Of a stretch of 64,000 bases of DNA, positions 10,285-21,613 are shown piece after piece. The first letter of the stretch is position 1. Each line of letters begins with the position of its first letter. Origin of the DNA: Lepeophtheirus salmonis (Eukaryota > Arthropoda > Copepoda > Siphonostomatoida > Caligidae); NCBI RefSeq assembly GCF_016086655.4, contig NC_052135.2, positions 49,525,671 to 49,589,670 of the forward strand. The letters run 5' to 3'. Under the pieces are notes generated by a model. It had not been told where the DNA came from. It worked only from the letters and a program-made list of their open reading frames with translations, and ran no database searches. A program made the translations under genes and the position numbers.

Positions 10285-10510
10285 AATCTTCATTTCCTGG
10301 TCAATGGATTCAGTGCTCACATCCCGGTACGATTTGACGATTTCCATTATTTTATTGACATTTACAACGTCCATATTACCAGAACGGAATAGCTGGAACT
10401 ACTGCTTTGTTATTGTAGTCGATACTGTTTAGGGTCCATAAACAGGACTATTTTTTTTGGCCACCTACTCTGCCTTTTCACACGCTGTAGTAAACAACAA
10501 AATTCACCTA
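10285..10510 (-). pseudogene. Second mariner transposase relic, N-terminal helix-turn-helix
   Basis: On the minus strand, VYGP..TVSTTITKQ.FQLF is followed by RSGNMDVVNVNKIMEIVK and SYRDVSTESIDQEMKIS. This is the order seen in the first helix-turn-helix, the FRSGN hinge and the 'KVDEIME..EQDRH.S..DIA.EL' segment of mauritiana-like mariners. It differs from the relic at 9465-9960, so two different mariners lie side by side. Stop codons interrupt it and nothing of the catalytic domain follows. Confidence 0.7.
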
Positions 10511-10583
10511 ATACAAAACTGTAAATGGATTTTTTTAACTGTACGCTTAACTTCAAAACATACTTTAAACTTTTTTTGATGCA

Positions 10584-10621
10584 ATGTATTAAACGTGAGA
10601 TATAGTTTACGTTTAATACAT
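10584..10621. repeat. Perfect hairpin, 13-bp arms
   Basis: ATGTATTAAACGT (10584-10596) and ACGTTTAATACAT (10609-10621) are exact reverse complements around a 12-base loop. It sits just beyond the start side of the mariner relic at 10285-10510, and could belong to another small inverted-repeat element. Confidence 0.75.
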
Positions 10622-11239
10622 CTAGCGAAAAACACTTATAACTTTTTACTAAACCTTACTGGCCAAATGTCCCGTATAATACTATGGAACAATGCCCTTT
10701 CGGTGAATTGTCCTTCAGCGAAATATCTGTCTGAAAAAATTATTTCAGACTACTTGTCCGCTAACGTTGATCATATTCCTCATCTTTTTTTATAACTATC
10801 ATAAATATTTCATCATTCAATATCAATGTTTGTAAAAATCTTGTGCTTGCAACTTTCTCTGTGCTATTTTTGTTCTCTGATAATATCATAATTTTTTTAT
10901 TTTTTTTTTAGAAGCGTGTCAGAGTAGTGCTTCAAAAAAATTTAGGATTTATGATAAAAAATACAGACTAGGTCCTACTGTTATACATAATAATGTCACA
11001 TTTAAAGATTCCCTTTTTTGGTAATACATAAGTACATAGGATTAAAATTTCTCCTTGGGTAAGCATATATAATTATTTTGATGGCTTATATCAAAACTAT
11101 TTCCCGATCATTTTCAATCGTATTATATCGAGGTTGAGTGGACAGATTGAAAAATTCTGCCTGTAGATGAAAACTAAAAGTCTAAGCTGTTAATCTTCTT
11201 TGCGTTAGTTTGCTATTTCATAGCTATTGTAGCAAGTGA

Positions 11240-11760
11240 ATCTCATCAAAGTTGTCCCTCTACATCGTGCGGGAGTACCAAAAAAGAACATTGTCAAATA
11301 GATCGGTGTTGACCGCAAAAGCTTGTACAACATCTAAAAACGTATGGAAGCCGAACAATTACTTGACTGGAGGTGATTTCTCTATAAAAACCGGCCGTTA
11401 TGAGTGCACCAAGAAAGTGCATGAGATCTTATGCCAAGAACCTGAACGTGTTAATAGACACAGCCATGAGGAACATCAAAAAGGAGGGTAGGAAGTCTTT
11501 TGTGATGAAGAAGGAGCTCCAAAGATCTTTTTTGTTGTCAAAAATTACACAAAAATCAGAAGTCTATGCCACCAAATTGGGTTATTATCCTTTCCGATGA
11601 GAGGATTAGGACAGTATTAGTCAGTGTTTGATCGCCGAAGTGATCGATTTATTTTATTTGGGAATGCTCCTGAGAGTACTGACATCATTTCCACCCCAAA
11701 ACAATCAGCCTCAGTCTTGAGGCTTACGGAGGTCATATTGAACCGTAATTAACTCTAAAC
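11240..11760 (+). pseudogene. Tc1-like transposase relic, internally deleted
   Basis: The helix-turn-helix start reads VVPLHRAGVPKKNIVK..GVDRKSLYNI. A second DNA-binding part follows with MRNIKKEGRKSFVMKKELQ, matching the 'M..NI....K.FVM..R' linker of arthropod Tc1-like proteins. An LSDERIRTV stretch stands where the first catalytic Asp normally lies. The middle is lost, and the C-terminal tail EAYGGHIEP appears near 11720-11745. Frame shifts and stops separate the pieces. The order matches the Tc1/mariner superfamily; the exact family is not known to me. Confidence 0.72.
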
Positions 11761-12029
11761 TGTATATAAAGAAGTACCGTAAAAAAAGGTGTAAAAATAT
11801 TAAACTCAGTCAGTGGAAGATTCCCTTGGGAATTGTCGCCGTATAAAAAGTACAAATGAGGTTTGGCGAACACAATCATCCATCATACCAATAAAAAGAT
11901 AAAGCTTTTGTGGCTAAATCAAACTTCACACTTCAGACTCAGGGATTTCTTCAAGATCACTTATATGTGAAGTGACTACGAATTTGGATGAATCTATTTA
12001 AGCTTCACTCCCTAGTAAATTGAGTTTGT

Positions 12030-12370
12030 CGAGAAATATACAAATTGGAGATCAAAAATACTCAAGTACTTCCCATTCCTACTGCACGGAGTTCATATAA
12101 AATTCCTCTTGAATATACCGTGCTGGAAAATGAAGTGAGCTTCTTGCTATTCGACAGTGGGCAATTCGATGAGGATCGAATATTAATTTTTGGAGCAGAA
12201 ACTGTGATTATCGACCTTGTTAATTACATGCCTTGGACATGCGACTGAACATTAAAATACTGGCCACACATACATTATCAGCTCTTTACAATAAGTGTCG
12301 TTGTAGGAAAATCATGTACCTATATTCCGTTTTTGCACGTTAATTCCTTCAAAATTGCAGGAGTTTTGAT
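12030..12370 (+). pseudogene. MULE-type (Mutator-like) transposase fragment
   Basis: The open frame 12045-12248 ends in DRILIFGAETVIIDLVNYMP, then WTCD. The frame continues past a stop with TLKYWPHIHYQLFTISVVVG and IPFLHVNS. This is the signature of the MULE transposase domain, where the 'WxxDGTFK..P..F.QLYTIH' motif carries the first catalytic Asp. Here the G of DGTF is replaced by a stop. It is the only Mutator-like trace seen in this window and is only ~110 codons, so both flanks of the gene are gone. It could also have been carried within a larger lost element. Confidence 0.7.
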
Positions 12371-12527
12371 GGCCAGTTCCCCTCCCCCCTTCCTCATTAC
12401 AAATGATTAAGGCAATTTTTGAGGAACAGCCTTATTTTCAAGAATTCTTTAAGTTTGTCTTGATAGCGCTTGAAGTTGAGGCTTGGTAAATTATACCTGA
12501 AAAGATACATATTTACCATAATATATA

Positions 12528-13275
12528 CCGGGTTGTCATTGATATCTGAAAATGTACTAATTCAATAATTAATGAAAGTTGAGTGATTGAAATTAATTTA
12601 TATTTGGACAATTAGTTGCAAAACAAACTAGAGCTCTCTTGCTTACAAGCAAGTCGAGAAAATGACATTTGATTGATGAGTTTCCATTTGCGCACACCAA
12701 GCAATTGGGCGTCTCCAGGACCACGGTCTACGTCGTCAGCAAGTCCAAAACGTTGGAGAGGAAGAAGGGATTTGTCGAAATGGCCAATTTGGATCCGCAG
12801 GAGTTAAAGAAAACAGCCCTGGACAATTCATGATGAGATCTCGGGGTATCACATGCAAATTTCCTGAGAGCTATCGAAAAAGTGGATGGAAAGAGCCTTG
12901 TGAGGGTGTGAGGCCGCTTTTGACACCAGCAATAACCCAACCCCATCTCCTCGCCAACACCCTCGACTGCACCTTATAGCTACATGTGAGGGGAACGCCT
13001 TCAGTGTCCAGGATCTAAATACTGAGGCCCTCGATGCCACTGTCAGTCAGGACTGAAACGCCATCACAAACAATTACATCTGCAACGGGTGCTAAGTGTT
13101 CCACCACTGGTTGGAAGCCATCATTGGCACTAAAAGTTACTACATTAATAATTAGGAGAGTTCCGACACATATCTATTATGGTATTAATTATGTTGAAAT
13201 TCTATTGTTAGTTAATAAATTGTATCTTGTTGAAGCTTAAAATTCAAAGTGTTCAGAATTTAATGGACCACTCGG
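12528..13275 (+). mobile_element. Tc1-like element, family A, copy 1 (internally deleted)
   Basis: The ends are inverted repeats flanked by TA: CCGGGTTGTCATTGATATCT at the left, and at the right the complement of CCGAGTGGTCCATTAAATTC. Inside, the N-terminal DNA-binding region is seen (a TTVYVVSKSKTLERKKG-type helix) to about 12940. The sequence then jumps to the transposase C-terminus (TVSQDWN.., then a degenerate CR.F...LEAII near 13100). The catalytic core is missing, so this copy is non-autonomous. Relatives at 17921-18693, 52815-53452 and 54202-54953 keep the same two ends. Confidence 0.8.
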
Positions 13276-14100
13276 TATATGAGGGGAAAACTTCCGAAGA
13301 GCGAAAGCTTCTAAGGGTTAAAATTCATTAGAAGAAACATTCTATGACGATTAGTGCCATGAAGTACATAGTTTTTGATTAAGTTCGGGGTTCTGAGTCG
13401 GGAAATAGTTTTATTACACCTGTTATATATTAGTAGGTCGTACGAGTAAAATTCATCTTCTATGTCTTTTCCTTTGAGTATTGTTTATTTTATGCATCAT
13501 AAATAAGTACGGTGATAACGAAGCATGCAATTTGCCTCGTTTTTAGCACTTTTTTTGCATCGCATTACAATAGAAGTAGAACTTGTTATGAAGAAAAATG
13601 TAAATCATACGTCTGGCATTGATGACGACAAACCCCATTCTTACATCACATTGTTATCATTCTACAAACTAGCATGTCATTGTAAACGATATTTTTCTAA
13701 TCCCTTTATTACGGATGCTGTAAAAAGTATGCATTTAATCGAGTGTGAAAACTATTTTAGTTGACAATCTGAGCAGTTACTTTCCAAAGCTTTTACATTA
13801 TTCTTTAGTTCTTGAATAGAGAACATTTATGAAAAGTGTGCGAATAATATTCCAGTCTTGAGTTTGGAAGCTCATATTTCAAAGACAACATTAAATATTG
13901 ATCTTAATTTAAATCACCTGATTAGTATGGAGATTTGTCAGTTGTTTGCCTACAGCTCAGTAGTATGGATGCATTTACCTTCCCTCAGGAATAGAAAGAC
14001 CACACACTACTCATTATTTTATCCGATGGATTTAAGAGCAAAATTATTGCAGACAGGTTGAAGTTGCTGAATCGTTTCACCACAAAAAGGAACGCAAGTT
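13276..14100. other. Intergenic DNA with two weak open frames
   Basis: Frames 13525-13764 and 13858-14061 (plus) are open and follow one another. They have no recognisable domain and no supporting splice sites that I could join with confidence. I do not call a gene. Confidence 0.4.
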
Positions 14101-14109
14101 GATTGAGTC

Positions 14110-14560
14110 AAATTATGACTTGGAACTTATACAATAAAGGAACATTCACGAAGGTTTGACCTGAAACGAGACGTTGAATTAATTGACAAGCTCCAGAAGA
14201 TGGTGGACAACAAACCCAGGTAGTCTATGAGAGCAATGTCCAAGGAGATGAATGACAATGAGAAGAGCATCAGAAACTTTATGAATGAGGACATCAGATG
14301 TATATGACATGCAAGATGTAGAACAAGATTCACGATACTCGCAAAAAAAAAAAGGATTGCTGACAGCTTATTTGACTTCTCCTCCCTTCATGTTTGCTCT
14401 CCTTACTCACCCGATTGTAATCTCATGGACTTCTATGTGTAGGGCACGATGGAAAGAGATACTAACAAGTCAGTATGTAAAACCAGGGAAGACCTGGTCT
14501 ACAGGATCAAGGCCGTCTTCAGCAACCTTCCCAAAGGGGGTTTAACAAGGGGGACTTCAT
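14110..14560 (+). pseudogene. Tc1-like transposase relic, core deleted
   Basis: The N-terminal DNA-binding region is readable: MVDNKPR, stop, SMRAMSKEMNDNEKSIRNFM, then NEDIR. This matches the 'NPRRSMR.MAKEM...E.TIR' helix of arthropod Tc1-like transposases. After about 14360 the frame jumps to SPDCNLMDFYV..GTMERDTNKSVCKT, the block around the last catalytic acidic residue, then IKAVFSNLPKG. About half the protein between these is missing. A homopolymer (ten A at 14343-14352) lies at the junction. Confidence 0.78.
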
Positions 14561-14639
14561 TGATTAGAGTTATTCTGTATATATCTATGTACAACCTGCA
14601 AAAAAACTTTTGACATTTTTTTTTTGCAAAGTTACGATG

Positions 14640-14735
14640 TTTTTAGATCAATTAGTTGAACATTTGTCGGGAAGTTATTAGAATAAGTCCTTGTTGGGCT
14701 CTGAATAAAATTGATGATCGACGTGGGAAAGATGG
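14640..14735 (+). repeat. Repeat R1, partial copy
   Basis: TTTGTCGGGAAGTTAT..AAGTCCTTGTTGGGCTC followed by AAAATTGATGATCGACGT aligns with the first part of R1 (compare 58138-58354). The second half is not present. Confidence 0.5.
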
Positions 14736-14739
14736 TTGT

Positions 14740-17605
14740 AGGGCACTTATCCCCTGTCCTTTACCTCCTACCAATTACCTCCTTTTACCCCCTGGTAATA
14801 AACCCCCCGAACCATCTACCCTTCCAGCATTTTACAATAAATAGCAACCATACGACCAAACATTAAATCTTTTAGGAGCCATAAAAACGTAATTATTAAT
14901 TTGACTTAATGACGTAAGTATCATGTATCGGACTTCTCTTGACCTGATTACTTGTCACCTCTTAAAAGTTAAGGAGGCGTTTTAATTAACTATACATTTT
15001 ATTTATTTACATTTATTAATTGTTGTTATAATAATTAATAGTATAATAATAAATGTATAATTTAAGATATAATGGTTTATTAGTGCCAGAGGTGAGAACT
15101 TGTATTCATAGCTTGCTACTCGACTTGTAGTTGAGTCCATATTTTGAAGATTATCTAATAATGAAAGACTCAAGACTTGACTTAAACTCTATTGCAACTC
15201 GACTTGGACTCCAAGGCTAGTAAATTGTGCTCTCAAGAAAAGCCGTAACACTATGGACCCTGTACTATAGTTATGGACTTGAAATTAGTTTGAATGAAAT
15301 CTGAGGATTCGATGAAAATATTCAAGGACTTTGACATGAATTGATATTTTAGGTGGACTTGCAAGTATAAGGACTTTGTTCCTACTCTGATTAATGAGGT
15401 TTCGTAAGGAGCAGGGGTACAAATGACACTCCAAATATATTTGGAAGCTCTGGGTTAAATGTATAAATGATAAGACACCTACTATAATTCAAGTATTGGC
15501 TCAACAGATTTTTGAATAAAGACTTTGAAGAAGAACCTATCAAATAACGAATCCTATCTTTTTATAAGTCATTGACTAATAAAAAGAAGAAAACTAATAA
15601 AGATATATGTAGTTCCATCAATATTTGTACCTGAAACACACTCCTTAATCTTGCTGAAGGTGAAATACTAATGACGTATCTTCAGAAGCAAGACACAGGA
15701 AATCATTGGAATTATTAAATGAACAAATGGACGCGTTTTACTCATTCAAACAACTCAATAATTTGTGATATATCGAATTATGGTTGTTGTTAGAGCAAGA
15801 ACTGACTTTTATCCTTATATAAATCATAAGAAGTTTCCAGTTTCAAAGCTTGTGTATATTGTGAGGTCAGATAAAGGTACAATTGTTGATGCAATTCATA
15901 ATGTCATAGCTTATTTAAAAAATTAGAAAGACTATTGTGTGTAACCAAAAAACATGATTTCAAAAATTGAGGAAATGATTTCTTTTAATGTCTCGTATAC
16001 CAATAAGTTAAAATTTGCAAATTTTGATCTTTACCATCAATAAGAGTGGAGGAAGACTAATATATACAATGGACCTTATTTTTAAGTACTATGTTCGTTG
16101 TAAAATTATACGATGATCTTTAAATTGAATGAATTATTAGCTTAGAAAACGTCTAATTTTATAGTTAAAAAGTCCCTTTGTTAATGTTCAAGAAAATAGA
16201 AAATCCAAGAGATATAGTGATCCAGGAGTAAATAGAAGATCAAATGTCAAATGGATCTTGAATTAATTGTCAGTGTCTAAATCCAAAAATCATTTTATTT
16301 AATATTTTAATTGTATATATAATATTGTAGCAAATAAACTTGCATTTCATTTCTGTATTCAAGGTGAAATATTATTTTTAATGACTAAATTATTGATATA
16401 ATTATTTAAACTGATGAATTTGTCCTTCAAAAATAAAACTTATCAACTTCAGTTTATGTTTTTACACGATTAATATGTATTAAGTTCCATATAAATAACT
16501 AATTAATATGAAATATTATTCTTAAATTGATCTTTCAATACGAATATGATTATTTCATAAAGTCAGTATATTTGTACAATTAATCGAATGGATTTAGAGT
16601 CGCATAAATCAAATTTTTGGATTCAGAGCCAAGATCACGAAATATTATTACTAATTAAGAATAATTGATTATTAAATGCATGTAATTTTAATAAAATTGT
16701 CTTTGTTGATTGATTATTTTAAGGACTAAAAAATTTAATCTCTTGAGTATGATTCGATTACTTTCTTGAGGTTTGATTTATAATATTTAGAGATCCCGAC
16801 TCTAAATCTGCAGGTATTTTAAAACTTGCGACTCCAAATCATAGATAAATATGCATCCTCTGTGTTCCAAACCGATTCCGTGAGTAAATAACTCATCAGT
16901 CCTAATAATAACTTCGTGGAAATTAGTTATAAAAAATGAAAAGGTTGCCTCACATACAACGTGATGTTGAGAAAAAATTACAACTACAACAAATTTTATA
17001 ATTGTACAAAATTTATATGAGTTTACCTTTAGAATTTATCATCAAATATGATTGCATCAAAGTCAGCATTCTGAAACTTTCCATTACAGTTATGCCGTTG
17101 ATATTACTTGAGAATATTTGAGATGATTCTATTTGACTTTTGTAATGTTGATACATATATATTAAATATGAAATATAACAAACCTATTGATTTTTTATAT
17201 ACATGACTCTATTTCATCGTATTTAAGGAGTTATCCGCAAATCCCTTCTCAGACATTCATAATAAGATCATGTACATATTTGTTCAATATAATCGATCCC
17301 TAAATTGATCGTATTGAAACGAAATATTTTGTTATTTTGTATCATGGTTTTAAGAAAATTAAGTTAGGAATTATTCGAAATATTTATTGTATCTTATATG
17401 TAATGCCTATGGCGAAACAATTTGCCTAAGTATCTATTTTAATTGAAAAATGTTTAGTTTTTAGTATTTAAATTTTGATTATTTATAGAACTCATAATTA
17501 CTTTTCGATTCAAACTTGAAAGTTTCATTGTTCAACAAATACTCAAGACAACCACAAAATTCAATTATTACTTTAAGCCTCTATCATTTACTAACTTTAC
17601 TTCTC
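14740..17605. other. AT-rich intergenic DNA, no gene seen
   Basis: No exon, RNA gene or transposase trace is recognised. Between 16586 and 16850 a GATTTAGAGTCG word faces two inverted counterparts (CGACTCTAAATC, CGACTCCAAATC), suggesting an old short inverted-repeat element. Between 15110 and 15380, CTCGACTTG / GGACTTG words recur. Confidence 0.5.
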
Positions 17606-17610
17606 AATAA

Positions 17611-17810
17611 TAATAATAGGGGGAGAGGGGGGGGGGTAAATGGTCCAGGGTGTAGTTGGTCGGGGGCTGAGCCTCCAGGGTCATGTTTTTACCAAAATAA
17701 AACATTCTTTCCCACCTCTCTTTCTGTATCTATTTCCTTCTCTTCCTCTGTCTCTTTCCTTATCTTCTTCTCGGTCTCTTTTCTTCTACTTCAATTGTTT
17801 GTTTATATTA
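17611..17810 (+). repeat. G-run followed by a pyrimidine-rich tract
   Basis: A G-dense run (GGGGGAGAGGGGGGGGGG, about 17620-17637) is followed at 17705-17805 by ~100 bases composed almost wholly of C and T on the plus strand (repeats of TCTCTTTC, CTTCTC). The overlapping frames 17516-17863 and 17640-17849 are produced by this low-complexity tract and are not genes. Such DNA can form G-quadruplex or triplex structures; that is inference. Confidence 0.6.
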
Positions 17811-17920
17811 TCATTTATTCCTACTTGCAATACGTGCACCCTCGCCTAGTAAAATTTAGTTAATATTTTTAACAATTTACAATTTAATATAATAAAAAAC
17901 TGCGTTGTAACTTAATGACG

Positions 17921-18693
17921 AATTCTAATGCATTGAAACCTGAACATTTAATAATGAACAAAGTTTGAGTTATTGAAATTAATTTATATTTCGATACATT
18001 AAAGCATACACCACTGTTACAAAACAAAACAAAATTGATCTCTTTAGCTTACGTACAATTTGAGGAAATGTCAATTAAACATTATCAACGAATTTCCATT
18101 TGTGCTCTCCTTGACGGTGGTTGTCTCCAGGCCCACTATGTACACCGTCAACAATTCCGAAACGTGGAAGAGGAAGAATAGACCCGCAGGAGTGAAAGAA
18201 AACAGCCCAAGCTCATTATTTCCCATGAAAGAGATCTTGGGGTTTCACACCAGATAATCTGGGAGATATCCAAAAAAGATTGTAAAGAGCCTTGTGAGGA
18301 TGGAGAGGCCACTTTTGACACCAACAATGAAAAAAATCAATCTCCTCTGTTGCAAGACCCTTTTGGGTGAGTTTTGAAAAAATATTTTAAGTTCTTTTGA
18401 ACACTTTTGGGCCCTCCCCTAAAGCCCTGCTGCAATGTCCGTGATCCAAAACCGAGGGTCTTGAATCCACTGTCAGCCAGCACAGGGACATCATGCCAAA
18501 GGACAACATCTGTAGCAGGCTTAAGGTCTTCCACCTGGAAGCACTAAGTGAGGCTACATTAATGATTAAGAGAGTTCAGGGAAACATCTATTTATGGATG
18601 AATTTCGTGGAAATTATATTGTTAATTAATTCATTATGTCTTGTTGAATTGGAAAAATTCAAAGTGTGCAGATTTTAATGGACCACTCTGTAG
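17921..18693 (+). mobile_element. Tc1-like element, family A, copy 2 (internally deleted)
   Basis: This shares its start (ATTGAAACCTGAACATTTA), the AATTAATTTATATTTCGATA block, the helix-turn-helix coding part (TTVVSRPTMYTVNNSETWK) and the terminus (TGCAGATTTTAATGGACCAC) with copy 1. The coding remnant runs to a LLCCKTLLG-like stretch near 18360, then passes straight to the C-terminal segment (LESTVSQHRDI..). The core is lost. The right end abuts the SINE at 18696, so one element may have inserted next to or into the other. Confidence 0.75.
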
Positions 18694-18695
18694 TA

Positions 18696-18850
18696 TTACA
18701 TTTACTTCATCTGACCTTGTAATCTTCTTTGGAGTCCATAAACACAAAGTATATTTCCTTTTCTTGGAACGACCGGGTTGTGAACCTACGCACAATGAGT
18801 TCAAGGGAATAATTTCTCCGAGGGTGTTGTCCATTGAGCTACATCGTTCC
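18696..18850 (-). repeat. tRNA-derived SINE, copy 1
   Basis: Read on the minus strand from 18850, an 85-base tRNA-like head begins GGAACGA and ends TCGTTCC (18772-18766), a perfect 7-bp acceptor stem. Inside are an A-box-like TAGCTCAATGGACAAC and a B-box-like GTAGGTTCACAACC. An AT-rich tail follows (ATACTTTGTGTTTATGGACT, then CCAAAGA). The copy at 36050-36205 has the same head and tail order. The tail shows this is not a tRNA gene but a retroposon derived from one; the parent tRNA is not determined. Confidence 0.72.
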
Positions 18851-18869
18851 ACCATATTTTATACAGTCT

Positions 18870-19590
18870 TAGAAAAATTCACCGTAAACATTTTAGCCGG
18901 AGGACATTTGGAAGAACTAAAATTTAGCTAATGATTTTATACACCTCTGACAATGTGACGTCATGTGTTATTAACTAAGAAGCGATATCTTGGGTGAAAA
19001 AATAATATTTGCTAAGACAAGGAACGTTTTTAGGCTAAAATGCACATCCTGCCACTTTGTTTTATTGCTTTATTTTCTTTGAATTATATTTTAAGAACTA
19101 TAAAGTTGATTGTGTACTACCTTCAAAAGATACCTTAGATTTAGATTTTAATGGTATTATTCTTTATATTACATAAATAATAATATATATAGATTTTCAA
19201 TGTAAATAGCTTAAGTACTTTAAAGTAAATTTATATGTAATTTGTAATAGCTTCTCTTCTTTGAAGCAATATTGAGAAGTAATGAACTTATTGAATTATT
19301 TATGTGTTTATATACATTTGTGACTCATAAAAATTTTATTTTAATTTGTTCTTTAAAATTATTGCATTAATCTTAGTAGAAAAGTAACAAAAAAATTACT
19401 TGTATCATTAAGATCTTTGAATCTTAATGGGGTTTCCCCCATACATATTATATATATTTGGTAATTGTGCAAATAAATAATTTGGATGTTTTTTCACCAA
19501 AAAACAACAACATCCATATGAAAAAAACTACTAATATAATGAAAATCGTGTGTATTTTGGCCTTGCTATAAAAAAAGAAACCAAAAATGA
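18870..19590. other. AT-rich intergenic DNA, no gene seen
   Basis: There is no coding or repeat signal that I can support. A TGTGACGTCATGTG word at 18954-18967 recurs in similar form at 33085, 49263 and 52287. Confidence 0.4.
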
Positions 19591-19594
19591 ATAT

Positions 19595-19808
19595 GGTAAC
19601 CCTGAAAGTTTGACGAATATTTTGGAAGACAACAGCTTAGCTGTCATGACGTTAAATTTGATCAGCTGCAATCACCCGTGACAAGGAAGAAGGGGAGAAG
19701 GAAATCAACAAGGACATTGCAAGAATTACTCAAATGTCGATCCTCAATTCTACTCAGAGTCCAACAAGGATTTTCAATTATAACTTCACAACAAATCCTC
19801 AAGGTTAC
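19595..19808 (-). repeat. Repeat R1, full copy with short inverted ends
   Basis: The plus strand begins GGTAACCCTGA (19595) and ends TCAAGGTTAC (19799-19808), an imperfect terminal inverted repeat. Read on the minus strand it matches 58138-58354 throughout: GAGGATTTGTTG, AATCCTTGTTGGACTC, GAATTGAGGATCGACAT, GCAGCTGATCAAAT, CATGACAGCTAAGCTG and TTTCAGGGTTACC. At 214 bp with no coding capacity it behaves like a MITE. The open frame 19662-19862 on the same strand is incidental. Confidence 0.75.
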
Positions 19809-19819
19809 TCTCCACCTTT

Positions 19820-21610
19820 TATGAGCAACAATTGAATGTAGTAAAAGAAAAATACTACTCAAGATTGAAATAATAATGACAACATTTAAGAAAAAGAAAA
19901 TTCATTCGTCAGATTACCAATTCCAAAAAAAAAATCATTTCAGTTAAAAAATACAATCGATTTACATTACTATTCATGATCAAATTTTCTAGCAGATCTA
20001 TTTACGACTCATTTTTTTTTCTCAACATTCTTTATTTGGTTTATATATTATATAGAACATAGATACATAAATAAACTGGAGCAATTGCGTAAAAAGTACA
20101 TAACTAAACATTATAGTTTATACTTAATACTCCGGGGTAGAATTTCAACTAAACATCAATCTTTAAAAAAAACAACGGTAAACATGCAAATTAACAATTC
20201 TGATAAATATTTGTTAAAATTTCTTAACACCCTTTTTAAAATACTTAGATGATTCCGTGAAGTTGATGGTAGGTACGGGATTTCTTCCCATGCAAAATTC
20301 TATGACTCACATCCTGATTTTGGAATTTTCATTGTGAGAGATACATAGCAGGCTGAAGCTGCCAAGATGATACCTCTCAACTCATCCTCCAAAATAGACT
20401 GATAGTTAGTTTTATTTTTGTTTACAGCTCCAAGACTTGGAGCTTTAGTACGAGTCGTTTACTCAACTATAAATTCCTTAAGTTTACTTCTAACCAATAA
20501 AAACAATATATACAGGTGACAATGATTTTTATTTTGCCTGATAGATAATAAATATTCTACTCTTGTGAAGCTTACATTTTAGTGTCGGATCAGTCTTTAA
20601 AAAACTAAAAAGATTCAAATTCTATAAGTTAGAATCTTTTTAAAGTTTATCCGTCTTTGGAATGGTCCTAATCGCTCTGTTATATTAACAAAAACCGCTG
20701 AAATTATGTAGTTTTTAACTACATCAATTCAACTGTTGAAGTTTCATCATAACTTTCTTTCAAAAAGACAAGATACTTAAAGTTTAATATAGGAGTTTCT
20801 AGAACCCATAGTACTCGAATATTATACGATCTAGCTATCATGCATTATTTTCTTCGTTTTTATACTCTTCAATCTTTTCTAGAAGTTAAATTAAAAGATA
20901 GCTTTATTTTTATCCTACGTTTGGCTTAAGTACCGACTTATCAGTTCCTAGGCCCGTTGAATGATTAAAAAGATTGGACTAATAACAAAAAGACTGACAG
21001 GGGGAATAACATGACTAATTTAGAAATTAGTCAAGTACCAATCAACGCTATCTACTTTAGATATTATCAATAAGTTCTAACACCATTAAGATGGTCACTG
21101 CCTCAAATCACGCAACCTGTTGTTATTAAATACATAATTTTTGATACTAAACTCCCATTGGTACAACCTTGTACAATTATATGACTAAAATATCATAATA
21201 ACACGTGATGTTGTTTTGAAGTTACAACTATGACAAAATATTATAGCACAGAGTTATCTCGGTAACTCAAAAATACTCTATGTATTTTGTTGTCAGCTTG
21301 TGGATTCCTTTGTCTCACTTGATACCTCATGGCTATTTCATAATTGATTCTTTTGAAGAAATACACGAATTAATAGGTTAAATACTATTGCTTCATTTCC
21401 AAAATGATAGGAATACAATTTCTTGTTGACCCCTCGTCGTAAATATATTTTGTATATATTGACCATTTTATTATTTATGTGAATTTTTTGGCTAAGATAT
21501 AGAATTACAAATGTATAGGTAGGATTTTAATAAAATATTACTGTGCAATCTTATAATACAATATAGAATAAAATACTATGTAGGATTAAAATATTATATA
21601 ATATAGGTAG
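19820..21610. other. Intergenic DNA with a degraded repeat
   Basis: No gene is seen. The part 20570-21010 resembles 8960-9310 (repeat R4: shared TTTCGTTTTTATA..CTTCAATCT, TCAGTTCCTAGG, AAAAAGATTGGAC). The rest is AT-rich with no supported feature. Confidence 0.45.
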
Positions 21611-21613
21611 TAG

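Noticed and set aside
13525..14061. Two consecutive open frames as exons of one gene
   Set aside because: No convincing splice sites join them and neither product has a recognisable domain.
17516..17863. 115-codon open frame as a gene
   Set aside because: It is produced by a low-complexity pyrimidine tract and a G-run; no domain or supporting context.
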